A DNA stretch of 64,000 nt from Solirubrobacter ginsenosidimutans (GTDB taxonomy: Bacteria; Actinomycetota; Thermoleophilia; Solirubrobacterales; Solirubrobacteraceae), in the NCBI RefSeq assembly GCF_027587205.1, contig NZ_JAPDOD010000003.1, positions 310,001-374,000 on the forward strand, read 5' to 3'. The notes beneath the pieces are model-generated. The model searched no databases. It was not told the DNA's origin and was given only the letters and a program-made list of their open reading frames with translations. A program made the position numbers and the translations under genes. Of this stretch, positions 33,994 to 42,141 are shown piece by piece; the stretch's first letter is position 1; each line of letters begins with the position of its first letter.

Positions 33994-34313
33994 CGCACCG
34001 TTGTGCGCATGGCGCCGGGGGCCAGGGTGGGGATCGGGCGGTCGTCGCTCCCCGGGGAGCGAGTGGTTACGGGGTGGCGTCGGCGACGTAGACGTTCGGG
34101 TTGGTGTCCGTGAGGGGCTTGCGGGCTGGTCTCGCAAGTTCGCGCGAGCTGGGAGGCGCACGTTGTCGCGAAAGCGTGATCGCGATACGGCGTGAGTCCT
34201 CCTGGACTCGCGGCCAGTCATCGCCGCCCCGGACGCCCTCAGGGGACGCGTTTTCCACGGATGTTCATCTTTGGTACCGCGGCGCGTCAACGCCACGCGG
34301 TGGAGTCGGGGCC
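33994..34313. other. Gene-free 320-base divergent region between kup and a small secreted protein gene
   Basis: No gene fits. A short hairpin (GAGTCC, TCCT loop, GGACTC, at 34194-34209) is present, and CCGCGG/GGTACC-rich sequence lies near 34275-34285. It must contain promoters for both directions. No riboswitch core was recognised. Confidence 0.5.
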
Positions 34314-34829
34314 ATGAAGCGATTCCTCACCATCATCGCCGCCACCGCGGTCGCCGCGACGATCACCATCCCCGCGGTCGCCGACAACGGCTCGCCGTCG
34401 GACGAGCTCGCCACCTTCGCGACCTGCCTGCGCGCGCACGACATCCCGATCCCCGCCGACCTCGAGGGCGTGGCGATCAAGGAATGGGTCGGCGCCCATC
34501 CCGACACCGCCGGCCTCGACGACGCGTTCAAGGCCTGCGACCCCAATCCCCCTCACGGAGCCAAGGACGGCGGTCCGGGGCCGGAGGAACTGCGCGCGTG
34601 CCTGACCGGCAAGGGGCTCACTCCGCCCGCCAGGCTCGACGAGCTCAAGCCGTGGATCCTGCAGCAGTCCCAGACCGCCGCCGGCAAGGACACGCTGAAG
34701 GCCTGCGGCTTCGCCGGAGTGGAGGACAGGCACGCCAACGAGGACGCTGGGCCCTGCGGCGCCGACAAGCCCCAGGCGAAGGCGTCGCGGGCGCAACGCT
34801 CGAAGACTCAGACCACGCCGACGACCTAA
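34314..34829 (+). CDS. Small secreted protein with duplicated Cys motif
   Basis: 171 residues from the ATG at 34314. Residues 1-23 are a Sec signal ending PAVADN. Two related units follow: FATCLRAHDIPIPADLEG...AFKACDP and LRACLTGKGLTPPARLDEL...TLKACGF. Each has a Cys pair about 40 residues apart and a helix between, so two disulfide-closed helical units are likely. C-x-R-x-H/G-x-(D/T)-(I/P)-P motifs of this sort are frequent in secreted actinobacterial proteins of unknown role. The tail is basic and low-complexity. A strong shared terminator follows. Confidence 0.75.
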   Translation: MKRFLTIIAATAVAATITIPAVADNGSPSDELATFATCLRAHDIPIPADLEGVAIKEWVGAHPDTAGLDDAFKACDPNPPHGAKDGGPGPEELRACLTGKGLTPPARLDELKPWILQQSQTAAGKDTLKACGFAGVEDRHANEDAGPCGADKPQAKASRAQRSKTQTTPTT

Positions 34830-34859
34830 GACGGCGCTCCGAGTAGCACCCGCTCACCG

Positions 34860-34892
34860 CCGGCGCAGCCACCATGACGATGGCTGCGCCGG
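34860..34892. terminator. Strong bidirectional terminator hairpin
   Basis: A perfect 12-base-pair stem (CCGGCGCAGCCA and its complement) with a nine-base loop lies 30 bases after the small secreted protein gene and 14 bases from the end of the convergent phosphoesterase gene. Confidence 0.8.
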
Positions 34893-34906
34893 ACAGGCTT
34901 CGTCGG

Positions 34907-36325
34907 CTATGGAGTCGTCGTGGAGACCGTGAACGTCAGCGTCTTGGCGTAGGTGCCGGTGCGCAGTGCGTCGCCGGCGCCGATCGCCTGGCGGAAGGAG
35001 AGCGTCGACACGTCATTGGAGACCGGGCCTGCGTACGTGCGCAGCGTGGTCGGGCTCGCGACGCCGCCGACGTCGGCAAGCGCGCCGCCGGCGGCCGCCT
35101 GCAGCGCCCGCGGCAGAACGAACTCGCCGTTGACCAGGTGACCCGTGTGGGTGGAGCTCGGGTCGGCGACGCTCAGCGTCGCGTCGCCTGCCGTGCTCGT
35201 GACCGTGGCCGTCGTCGTCGTCGTGTAATCCGCCGCGACGCCGGGAACGAACGCGCCGAAGGTCGCCGATCCGCCCAGCGTCAACGCGAGGGTGGCGCCG
35301 ACCGTGGCTCCGACGGTGCCCTTCGCCGTGGCGATCGGGGCCAGCGGCGCCGGGCACGGGCTCACCTTGCCGGTGCGGTATTCGACGTTCTCGCAGGAGA
35401 ACGGCTGGGAGGCGGTGCCGTCGACGTGCAGGCGCAGCCACAGGCGCGGGGTGTTCGTCGAGCCCTGGACGACGAAGCGGGTGACGTTCGCGGGCATCCC
35501 GGCGGGCCGGTCGACGAGGAAGAGGTGCGAGTCGCCCTCCATCAGCAGCACGGGCTTGCCGAAGCGGGTCGCGCGCTCGGCGATCTTGGCGTTGATCGGG
35601 GCGAACGCGCTCTGGCTGCCCATGTTGGCCTGCAGGCCGAGTCCCACCGCCGCGGAGCCGTCGCGCTCGGCGGCGTCGAAGGTCGCGTCGATCCATGCGA
35701 GCGTCGCGGCACCGCGCGTGGTGTATTCCTGCGTGCGCAGAGCGCGTTCCTCGGCCGTCTCGGGCTTGCGCACACCGTTCTCGGTGCGGTCGCCGTACCA
35801 CGTGGCCTGGTCGTCGTCGGAGCCGACGATGTGCAGATCGGCAAACGTCACGCCGGACTGCGTCCAGCGGATGTTCTCGGGGAACGCGTCGGACTGGTAG
35901 GTGACGGTCTCCGCGCCGGCGCCGAGCGTGCGCCCGTGCACCGGGAAGAAGACGCGCCGGATCGTGTCAAGCCGCTCCGTGGGGAGGTAGCCGCCGTTGT
36001 TGGCCCGGTGGCAGTCGGTCCATTCGTTGTCGCCGGGCGTGTAGATGAAGGAGTCCGCGAACGTCTGGAAGTCGGCGAGGCGCGCGGCGAAGTAGTCGTC
36101 GTCGCAGCGCGAGCTGCCGTCCTTGATGTCGCCGAGGTGGATCACGCGGTCCACGAACGGGTCCGCGTTGATCTCCGCGATGTCGGTCCGGAACCCGGCG
36201 ATCTGCTGCGCGCCGTACGGAACGTCGCCGATCACGCCGAGCGTCGAAGCATCGGTCGTCTGGGCATTCGCCGGCGCGGCGCTGACGAGCACCGCGGCCG
36301 TGAGGAGTGAGAGAAGTCGTCGCAT
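34907..36325 (-). CDS. Secreted calcineurin-like metallophosphoesterase
   Basis: 472 residues from the ATG at 36325, with a Sec signal ending APANAQ. Metal-site motifs occur in order: GDVPYG, HLGDIKDG, TPGDNEW (in place of the usual GNHE/D) and GDSH. Cys residues near SSRC and TDCHR probably pair outside the cell. The last 130 residues are a Thr/Ala-rich beta domain of unknown role. Unlike the phosphoesterase at the window start it has no Ig-like repeats. The substrate is not evident. It lies 160 bases downstream of the penicillin-binding protein gene, in the same direction. Confidence 0.82.
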   Translation of the reverse strand: MRRLLSLLTAAVLVSAAPANAQTTDASTLGVIGDVPYGAQQIAGFRTDIAEINADPFVDRVIHLGDIKDGSSRCDDDYFAARLADFQTFADSFIYTPGDNEWTDCHRANNGGYLPTERLDTIRRVFFPVHGRTLGAGAETVTYQSDAFPENIRWTQSGVTFADLHIVGSDDDQATWYGDRTENGVRKPETAEERALRTQEYTTRGAATLAWIDATFDAAERDGSAAVGLGLQANMGSQSAFAPINAKIAERATRFGKPVLLMEGDSHLFLVDRPAGMPANVTRFVVQGSTNTPRLWLRLHVDGTASQPFSCENVEYRTGKVSPCPAPLAPIATAKGTVGATVGATLALTLGGSATFGAFVPGVAADYTTTTTATVTSTAGDATLSVADPSSTHTGHLVNGEFVLPRALQAAAGGALADVGGVASPTTLRTYAGPVSNDVSTLSFRQAIGAGDALRTGTYAKTLTFTVSTTTP

Positions 36326-36486
36326 CCGCCGCGACTCAAGCGCGCATTCATCCGCGAGTTGTGTTCAGCCCGTTGACCCGGACCCTCATGTACGTACGAC
36401 GACAGGACACGGAACGTGGTCCTGCAGCCGAGCGGCGGCCCTCCTCCATGCGTCGGCCCTTGACGGCGGTGGCAGCGAGATCACGA

Positions 36487-38586
36487 TCATTTCCGCGGTG
36501 TGGGCGTGGCTGCGGGGCTGGCGGTCGGGCTGGCACTGGCGGTCGGGCTGGGGCTGGCGCTCGGGCTCTGAGGCGCGAGGCCGGCCGCACCCGGGGTGGG
36601 CGTTGGTGCTGGTCGGGCGCCGGTGCGGGTGCTGTGCAGCGCGGAGAGCGCCGGCAGTTCGGCGGGCACATTGAAGTCCGGGCAATCGTGGCCCTGGGCG
36701 GCCTTCATGTAGGAGCGCCAGATCGGCCCGGATGTCGGGCCGCCGAAGCCGGTATAGCTGCGTGAGAGCGGATGCCCGGTCCACACCGCGGTCGAGTAGA
36801 GCGGCGTGTAGCCGACGAACCAGGCGTCGGACAGGCCGTCGGTGGTTCCGGTCTTGCCGGCCTCTGAGCTGCAGCCGATCGAGGTGTATCCGGCGCCGGT
36901 GCCTTTGGTGATCACGCCCTCGAGGACCTTCGTGACGGCATAGGCCTCGCCTTCGGTGAGCACGCGGTGGCCGGAAGCGCTCGCCGGCCGCTCGACGTGA
37001 CCGTCAGGGAAGACGACCTTTGCGATCATGGTCGGGGCGCGGCGGACGCCTCCGTCGGCGAGCGTCGCGTAGGCGCTGGCCATCTCGAGCGGCGTGACGC
37101 CTTCGCTCAGTCCGCCGATCGCGGCTGCCGGTGGGATGTAGCAGTTCGCGCCGCGCTTGCAGGCATGGCCTTTGGCGGTGACGCCCAGAGGCGATGTGAT
37201 GCCCATCGAGTACGCGGTGTCCGCGAACTGCTGCACGCCGACGTCGAGCACGAGCTGGGCGAACACCGCGTTGACCGAGTCCACCGTCGCGTCGACGAGC
37301 GACATCGTCCCGCTCCCCGGCTCGGAGTTGTTGACCGTCCACGAGCTGCCACCCGGGAGCGTCAACGTCAATGGCGCACTGCCGTCGTAGTACGTCGAGC
37401 TCGGGTCGACGCCCTGCTTGATCGCGGTCGCGAGGACGAACGGCTTGAACGACGACCCCGGTTGCCGGTGCGCCTGGGCGGCGAAGTTGAACTGGCTGTC
37501 GCCCGAGTAGTGCTGGCTGGAGGCGAGCGCCACGATCTCGCCGGTCTTGGGGTCGACCGAGGCCAGCGCCGACGCGGGTCCTCCGTTCGGATTGCAGACC
37601 GCGCACGCGTCGACCGCGCCCTGCGCCGCCTTCTGCAGGCGTGGGTTGATCGTCGTGTACACCTTCAGGCCGCCGGTGCGGACCACGTCGGCTCCGTAGC
37701 GCTGGATCAGCTCCTTCTGGACGTAGTCGAAGATGTACGGCTGCTTGATCTGGGTGTAGCGCTTGGACGGATGCAGCGCGAGCTTGTGTGCGACCGCGCT
37801 CGTGTACTGCGTCGCGGTGATGTAGTGCTGCTTGAGCATGGCCTGCAGCACGTCGTTGCGGCGCGTCAGCGCCGCTTTCGGATGCAGCAGCGGGTTGTAC
37901 TCCGACGGGGCCTGCGGGAGTCCGGCGATCAGCGCCGCCTCAGGCAGCGTCAGACGCTTCGCCGGGCGCGAGAAGTAGGTCTCGGCGGCGGCCTGCACGC
38001 CGAGCGCGGTGGCGCCCGCGTTGGTGCCGTAGGGCACCGTGTTGAGGTACTCGGTGAGGATCGTGTCCTTCGAGTTGGCGTCGTTCTCCTCGTTGGCCAG
38101 GTGCGCCTCGATGATCTTGCGCCGGATCGTCTGGCTCGGTTTCGCGATGTACAGGTTGCGCACCAACTGCTGCGTGATCGTCGAGGCGCCCTGAAGCGGC
38201 TTGCCGCCGGCCTTCGCATCGCGCCACCCGGCACGCACGATCGCCTGCACGTCGACCCCGCCCTCTTTGTAGAAGTTCTTGTCCTCGATCGCGATCGTGC
38301 CGTCCTTGACCCAGTGCGACATGAGGTCGCCCGCCACGGGCTCACGATTCGTCTCGGAATGGACCACGCCAAGCTGTGAGCCATCCGCGGCGTAGATCTT
38401 CGTCACCAACGACTGTTTGCGAGGCTTCAGATCGCTGAGCGCCGGAGCGGAGTCGTAGATCCGCAGGAACCAGGTGGCTCCCGCCCCGACCGCCCCCGCG
38501 GCAAGCACCAGCAGCAGGCCTGCGATGAGCGCAAGCCACTTCAACGGCGAGCCACGTCGCCTTCGCCTCAGCGCCAGACTCGGCAA
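36487..38586 (-). CDS. Class A penicillin-binding protein (bifunctional transglycosylase/transpeptidase)
   Basis: 699 residues; the first codon is TTG at 38586 and no clear ribosome site is seen, so the start may be slightly downstream. A basic N-terminus and one membrane anchor (about residues 16-39) precede the GT51 transglycosylase (IEDKNFYKEGGVD with the catalytic Glu, GASTITQQLVRN, RKIIEAHLA). The transpeptidase follows with PGSSFKPF (SxxK serine), SVN (SxN) and GKTGTT (KTG). The tail is a Pro/Ser/Ala/Thr-rich low-complexity stretch (PSPTASASPTAS) that may thread the wall. It polymerises and cross-links peptidoglycan outside the membrane. It resembles the PBP1a/PonA group. Confidence 0.95.
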   Translation of the reverse strand: MPSLALRRRRRGSPLKWLALIAGLLLVLAAGAVGAGATWFLRIYDSAPALSDLKPRKQSLVTKIYAADGSQLGVVHSETNREPVAGDLMSHWVKDGTIAIEDKNFYKEGGVDVQAIVRAGWRDAKAGGKPLQGASTITQQLVRNLYIAKPSQTIRRKIIEAHLANEENDANSKDTILTEYLNTVPYGTNAGATALGVQAAAETYFSRPAKRLTLPEAALIAGLPQAPSEYNPLLHPKAALTRRNDVLQAMLKQHYITATQYTSAVAHKLALHPSKRYTQIKQPYIFDYVQKELIQRYGADVVRTGGLKVYTTINPRLQKAAQGAVDACAVCNPNGGPASALASVDPKTGEIVALASSQHYSGDSQFNFAAQAHRQPGSSFKPFVLATAIKQGVDPSSTYYDGSAPLTLTLPGGSSWTVNNSEPGSGTMSLVDATVDSVNAVFAQLVLDVGVQQFADTAYSMGITSPLGVTAKGHACKRGANCYIPPAAAIGGLSEGVTPLEMASAYATLADGGVRRAPTMIAKVVFPDGHVERPASASGHRVLTEGEAYAVTKVLEGVITKGTGAGYTSIGCSSEAGKTGTTDGLSDAWFVGYTPLYSTAVWTGHPLSRSYTGFGGPTSGPIWRSYMKAAQGHDCPDFNVPAELPALSALHSTRTGARPAPTPTPGAAGLAPQSPSASPSPTASASPTASPAATPTPRK

Positions 38587-38618
38587 GACAATTCAGGCTA
38601 GCCGCCGTCGGCTCCGGA

Positions 38619-38656
38619 ATGACCCACGCTCGCGCCCGCGCGCAGCGTGGGGGTCA
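38619..38656. repeat. Imperfect inverted repeat upstream of the penicillin-binding protein gene
   Basis: TGACCCACGCT and AGCGTGGGGGTCA pair over 11 bases with a two-base bulge, around a GC-rich loop of about 13 bases, 30-70 bases from the gene start and in the divergent region with the VOC gene. It could be an operator or an attenuator-like structure. Confidence 0.35.
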
Positions 38657-38781
38657 CCGAGCGATGCGGGCGAAGCGCCGAGCTCGAGCTCGAGCGTGCG
38701 TCAGCGGCAGCCTGCTCGGTCGGCGTAGGCTCCGATCAGCGGTTGTCGCCGTGGCAGGACGCGTAAGGAGGAGCATGCCCC

Positions 38782-39261
38782 GTGAGTGAGCAGACGCCAT
38801 CCATCGACTACGAGAACCTCCCCAATCCGAGCGAAGGCTTTCTGGTCACCCACTTCATCACCGTACGCAGCGTGGCTCGGTCCCGCGCGTTTTACTCGGA
38901 TGTCCTCGGCGGCCAGGTCGTGCTGGAAGAGAACCCGTGCATGGTCAAGCTCGCCAACTCGTGGCTGATCATGAACCCGGGCGGCGGCCCGACTCCGGAC
39001 AAGCCCGATATCTCGGTCGTCAACTACGAGCCTGGGAACACCGTCTCGAGCTTCCTGAACTTGCGCGTCGCCGACATCCAGGAGTGCTATGCGCGATGGA
39101 GCGGCAAGGGGGCGGAGTTCGTCACTCCGCCGATCGATCGCGGTGCGGAAATCCGCTGCTACATGCGTGACCCTGACGGCTACATGATCGAAGTCGGCCA
39201 GTCCACCGGACTGCTCGAGGGCAGGCTCGCCAAGAAGCGACCCGAAGACCTGCCGGGCTAG
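38782..39261 (+). CDS. VOC-superfamily (glyoxalase/dioxygenase-like) protein
   Basis: 159 residues from the GTG at 38782 with AAGGAGG ten bases upstream; the nearer ATG at 38775 opens only a four-codon frame. Two beta-alpha-beta-beta-beta units are visible: THFITVRSVARSRAFYSDVLGG ... and FLNLRVADIQECYARW ... YMRDPDGYMIEVGQ. The final Glu of the second unit and His24 are in the positions of VOC metal ligands. The substrate is unknown. It starts a run of small redox and detoxification genes. Confidence 0.88.
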   Translation: MSEQTPSIDYENLPNPSEGFLVTHFITVRSVARSRAFYSDVLGGQVVLEENPCMVKLANSWLIMNPGGGPTPDKPDISVVNYEPGNTVSSFLNLRVADIQECYARWSGKGAEFVTPPIDRGAEIRCYMRDPDGYMIEVGQSTGLLEGRLAKKRPEDLPG

Positions 39262-39400
39262 AGCGCACCTGCACCTTGCCTTGCTGGGGCTCGTCGTCAC
39301 GCGAGCCTCGCCGGGTTGTCCATCAGCTTGCGGAGGCCGGCCGTGAGGAGGAGACTGCTCACGCCGGTCCAATGACACACGGCGTACGAGAGGAGCTGAC

Positions 39401-40153
39401 ATGGGGACCCAGCCCGACGAAAGCAAACCGACGATCGTCCTGGTCCACGGCGCGTGGGCCGATGCGACGGGCTTCGACGCCGAGCTCCGCGCTCTGCGGA
39501 GCGAAGGATTCCGCGCCGTCGGGTTCGCCAATCCGCTTCGCGACCTCGCCGGCGACTCGACCTACCTCGCGGAGTTCCTGCGGACGCTGACCGGCCCGAT
39601 CGTACTCGTCGGCCACTCCTACGGCGGCAACGTCATCTCGACCGCCGCGATCGGCAACGAGCAGGTCAAGGCACTCGTCTATCTCAACGGCTGGATGTGC
39701 GACGAGGGCGAGAGCCAGCAAGAGCTCCTCGAGCGCTTCGAGGGCAGCCTTGTAGGACCTTCGATCAGGCCCGTGCCGTTCACCAGCGCGGACGGGAGCG
39801 AGGGCGTGGACCTCTTCCTCGACCCCGACGCGTTCCGGGAAGCCTTCGCCGCCGACGTCGACCAAGCCACCGCGGACGTCATGGCCGCCGCGCAGCGGCC
39901 GTACGCCGCCGCCGCGTTCGCCGCCACCCCGTCGGCCCCGCCGGCGTGGAAGACGTTGCCGTGCTGGTATCTGCTGGGCACGGAGGACAAGGCGATCCCG
40001 CCGGCGCTCCAGCGGTTCATGGCCGAGCGCGCGGACGCGACGATCGTGGAAGTGGCGGCCTCGCATGTCTCGTTCGTGTCGCAGCCGGACGCCGCGACCC
40101 AGCTCATCCTCCAAGCCGTCGAGGCGACCATGCCCGCGGCGAGTCGCACCTAG
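39401..40153 (+). CDS. Alpha/beta hydrolase
   Basis: 250 residues; AGGAG lies seven bases before the ATG at 39401. VLVHGAWAD is the oxyanion-hole loop, VLVGHSYGG the nucleophile elbow with the catalytic Ser, CWYLLGTEDKAIPP the acid strand and ASHVSFVSQP the catalytic His. The length and the short cap match the small esterase-like hydrolases often found beside SDR and aldo/keto-reductase genes. The substrate is unknown. Confidence 0.9.
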   Translation: MGTQPDESKPTIVLVHGAWADATGFDAELRALRSEGFRAVGFANPLRDLAGDSTYLAEFLRTLTGPIVLVGHSYGGNVISTAAIGNEQVKALVYLNGWMCDEGESQQELLERFEGSLVGPSIRPVPFTSADGSEGVDLFLDPDAFREAFAADVDQATADVMAAAQRPYAAAAFAATPSAPPAWKTLPCWYLLGTEDKAIPPALQRFMAERADATIVEVAASHVSFVSQPDAATQLILQAVEATMPAASRT

Positions 40154-40216
40154 AAGTCACACACAGCGACGTCCCGGCGCGCTCGGGACGATGTCGACTG
40201 GTCGAGTGTCGGTCGC

Positions 40217-40945
40217 TTACGGCACCCAGGTCTCCGCGAGCGGGGTCACCTGCAATTCGTGAGTCGCCGAGCGCGGTCCCTGCTCGGCGAGGAACACGAC
40301 GGCGTCGGCGACTTGGCGCGGGTCGGCGAGTGCGGCGGGGTCGACGCCCGGTCGCCCGCCGCCGGCGTAGGGCTCGATGCCCGCATCGACGATCAGCAAC
40401 GCCACGTGGATGCCTTGCTCGCGCAGTTCGAGCGCTGCGGCCTGCGTGATCGCGCGCACGCCGAACGCACCCGCCGCCCAGAGCCCGCGGCCGGGCATCG
40501 CCCGCCTTGACGAGCCGCCGGTCACTTGGATCAGGGTCGCGTGCAGGTCGAGCGTCGCCAGCGCGCCGGCCGTGCCCGACAGGAAGGCGAACGCCGAGCG
40601 CGCGGGCGCGACCGACCAGCTGTCGAAGGCGTCGGGGGCAGCTTCGGCGAGCGGGCCGCCGCCGAACGGGCCTGTGCGGTTGCCGCCGTAGGCTGCCGCC
40701 GCGTTGACGACGAGGTCCATGCCGCCGAGCGCCTGTGCGGCCTCTTCGACGGTCGCGCGCACGGCCGCCTGATCGGTGATGTCAGAGCGCAGCGCAATCG
40801 CGCCCGCCGCGGCGACTGTCGCCAGCGTCTCGTCGGATCGCGCGGCGCCGGCGACGTTCCAGCCCTGCGCGACGAGCGTCTCAATGATCGCCCGGCCCAG
40901 GTTGCGTGCTCCGAAGATCAGCGCGCTGCGGTTGGTTTGAGCCAT
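40217..40945 (-). CDS. Short-chain dehydrogenase-like protein lacking catalytic Tyr and Lys
   Basis: 242 residues. The Rossmann start reads IFGARNLGRAI in place of TGxxxGxG, and NAAAAYGG corresponds to the NNAG motif, so a nucleotide could still bind. Where the family has Y-A-A-S-K, this protein has W-A-A-G-A (residues about 155-160, in LWAAGAFGVRAIT), removing both the catalytic Tyr and Lys. The remaining length and end are normal, so it is not truncated. It is probably a regulator-like or NAD(P)-binding SDR homologue rather than an active dehydrogenase, like the NmrA-type sensor cases. It faces the hydrolase gene convergently. Confidence 0.8.
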   Translation of the reverse strand: MAQTNRSALIFGARNLGRAIIETLVAQGWNVAGAARSDETLATVAAAGAIALRSDITDQAAVRATVEEAAQALGGMDLVVNAAAAYGGNRTGPFGGGPLAEAAPDAFDSWSVAPARSAFAFLSGTAGALATLDLHATLIQVTGGSSRRAMPGRGLWAAGAFGVRAITQAAALELREQGIHVALLIVDAGIEPYAGGGRPGVDPAALADPRQVADAVVFLAEQGPRSATHELQVTPLAETWVP

Positions 40946-41029
40946 GAACGAGTGCTATCAGGCCTTGCCCGGGCCGGACAGCCCCACGCCGGCGAATCAC
41001 CTGGATCTGGCGAGGACACGGAGACGGCA

Positions 41030-41914
41030 TCAGGCTTGCTGAGGCGGTGAGCTGACGCCGACGGCGTCGAGGGCGGCGAGGTCGGTGTCGTCGAGCACGA
41101 TGGCGCCCGCCGCCATGTTTTCCTCCAGATGCGCGACTGAGCTGGTGCCCGGGATCAGCAGCATCGAGTCGGAGCGGGCCAGCAGCCATGCGAGCGCGAT
41201 CTGGGCCGGTGTGGCGCCGTGCTTGGTCGCGACCCGGGCGAGGGTCGTGTCCGCGGCCAGTCGCGCCGGCCCGCGGCGGTACGCGGAGCCGAGCGGACCG
41301 AACGGCACGTACGCGATCCGGTGCTCGCCGGCGAAGTCGACCAGCGCGTCGTCGCGGCGGTCGATGATGCTGTAGCCGTTCTGGATCTCCGCGACGTCGA
41401 CCAGTCCGAGCGCGCGCTCGACGAGCGGCTGCTCGACGTTCGAGAGACCGATCAGATCGATCTTGCCCTCGCGGCGCAGCGTCTGGAGCTCACCCAGCTG
41501 ATCGTCGAGCGCGATGGCGGCGTCTCCGCCGCCGACCAGGCGCAGGTTCACGAGGTCCAGACGCTCGACGCGAAGGGAGCGGAGGTTCTCCTCCACCCCC
41601 GCGCGCAGCTCCGAAGGCCACTGCGCGGGGAGCACCCCTCCCGCGTCGTCGCGGCGCCAGCCCACCTTGGTCACGAGCTTGAGGTTCTCGGGATACGGAT
41701 GCAGCGTCTCGCGGATCAGGTCGTTGACGACATCCGGCCCGTAGTACTGCGAGGTATCGATGTGGTCGACACCGATCTCGATCGCGCGGCGCAAGACGGC
41801 ACGGGCCGCGGCAGGATCGCGCGGCGGTCCGAACACACCGGGACCGGCGAGCTGCATCGCGCCGAAGCCGATGCGATTGACCGGCTTGTCACCGAGAAAC
41901 ATCGTCGTGCTCAC
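41030..41914 (-). CDS. Aldo/keto reductase
   Basis: 294 residues from the GTG at 41914, supported by AAGGAA six bases upstream; the ATG ten bases on in frame is the alternative. DTSQYYG holds the catalytic Asp and Tyr and LVTKVGW the Lys. The place of the usual His is NLRL, a variant seen in some actinobacterial aldo/keto reductases. LIGLSNV and IPGTSS near the end are the cofactor-binding strands. It reduces carbonyl compounds with NADPH. It diverges from the MFS exporter gene and may share its regulation. Confidence 0.9.
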   Translation of the reverse strand: MSTTMFLGDKPVNRIGFGAMQLAGPGVFGPPRDPAAARAVLRRAIEIGVDHIDTSQYYGPDVVNDLIRETLHPYPENLKLVTKVGWRRDDAGGVLPAQWPSELRAGVEENLRSLRVERLDLVNLRLVGGGDAAIALDDQLGELQTLRREGKIDLIGLSNVEQPLVERALGLVDVAEIQNGYSIIDRRDDALVDFAGEHRIAYVPFGPLGSAYRRGPARLAADTTLARVATKHGATPAQIALAWLLARSDSMLLIPGTSSVAHLEENMAAGAIVLDDTDLAALDAVGVSSPPQQA

Positions 41915-42141
41915 GCGGGTTCCTTCACATAGAGGTCTCGATGACGCCGGACATCGCGTGATGGTGCAACGGGACCTGGTGAGCTCGCGACGCCCGAATC
42001 CGGCGATTGCCGCGCTCGCGCTGGTCAATCACCACGATCCGGCGATGACGGCTCACCGGGCTCGGGACGAGCCTGCTTGCGGTGGAGCAGACCAGACGTG
42101 GCTCCACTCCGCCCCTCGTCCGGCACCGGGAAAGGACATCG

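Noticed and set aside
33994..34313. c-di-AMP (ydaO-type) riboswitch before kup
   Set aside because: Potassium transporter genes often carry one, but I could not find the conserved purine-rich core or pseudoknot segments on the minus strand.
38775..38789. Four-codon open frame (ATG CCC CGT GAG TGA) overlapping the VOC start
   Set aside because: It sits close to the same ribosome-binding site but is probably chance; there is no attenuator-like structure.
39290..39395. Minus-strand tail of about 35 codons ending GLRKLMDNPARLA before the hydrolase gene
   Set aside because: It resembles the end of a membrane protein, possibly a remnant, but the match is too short and no upstream part exists.
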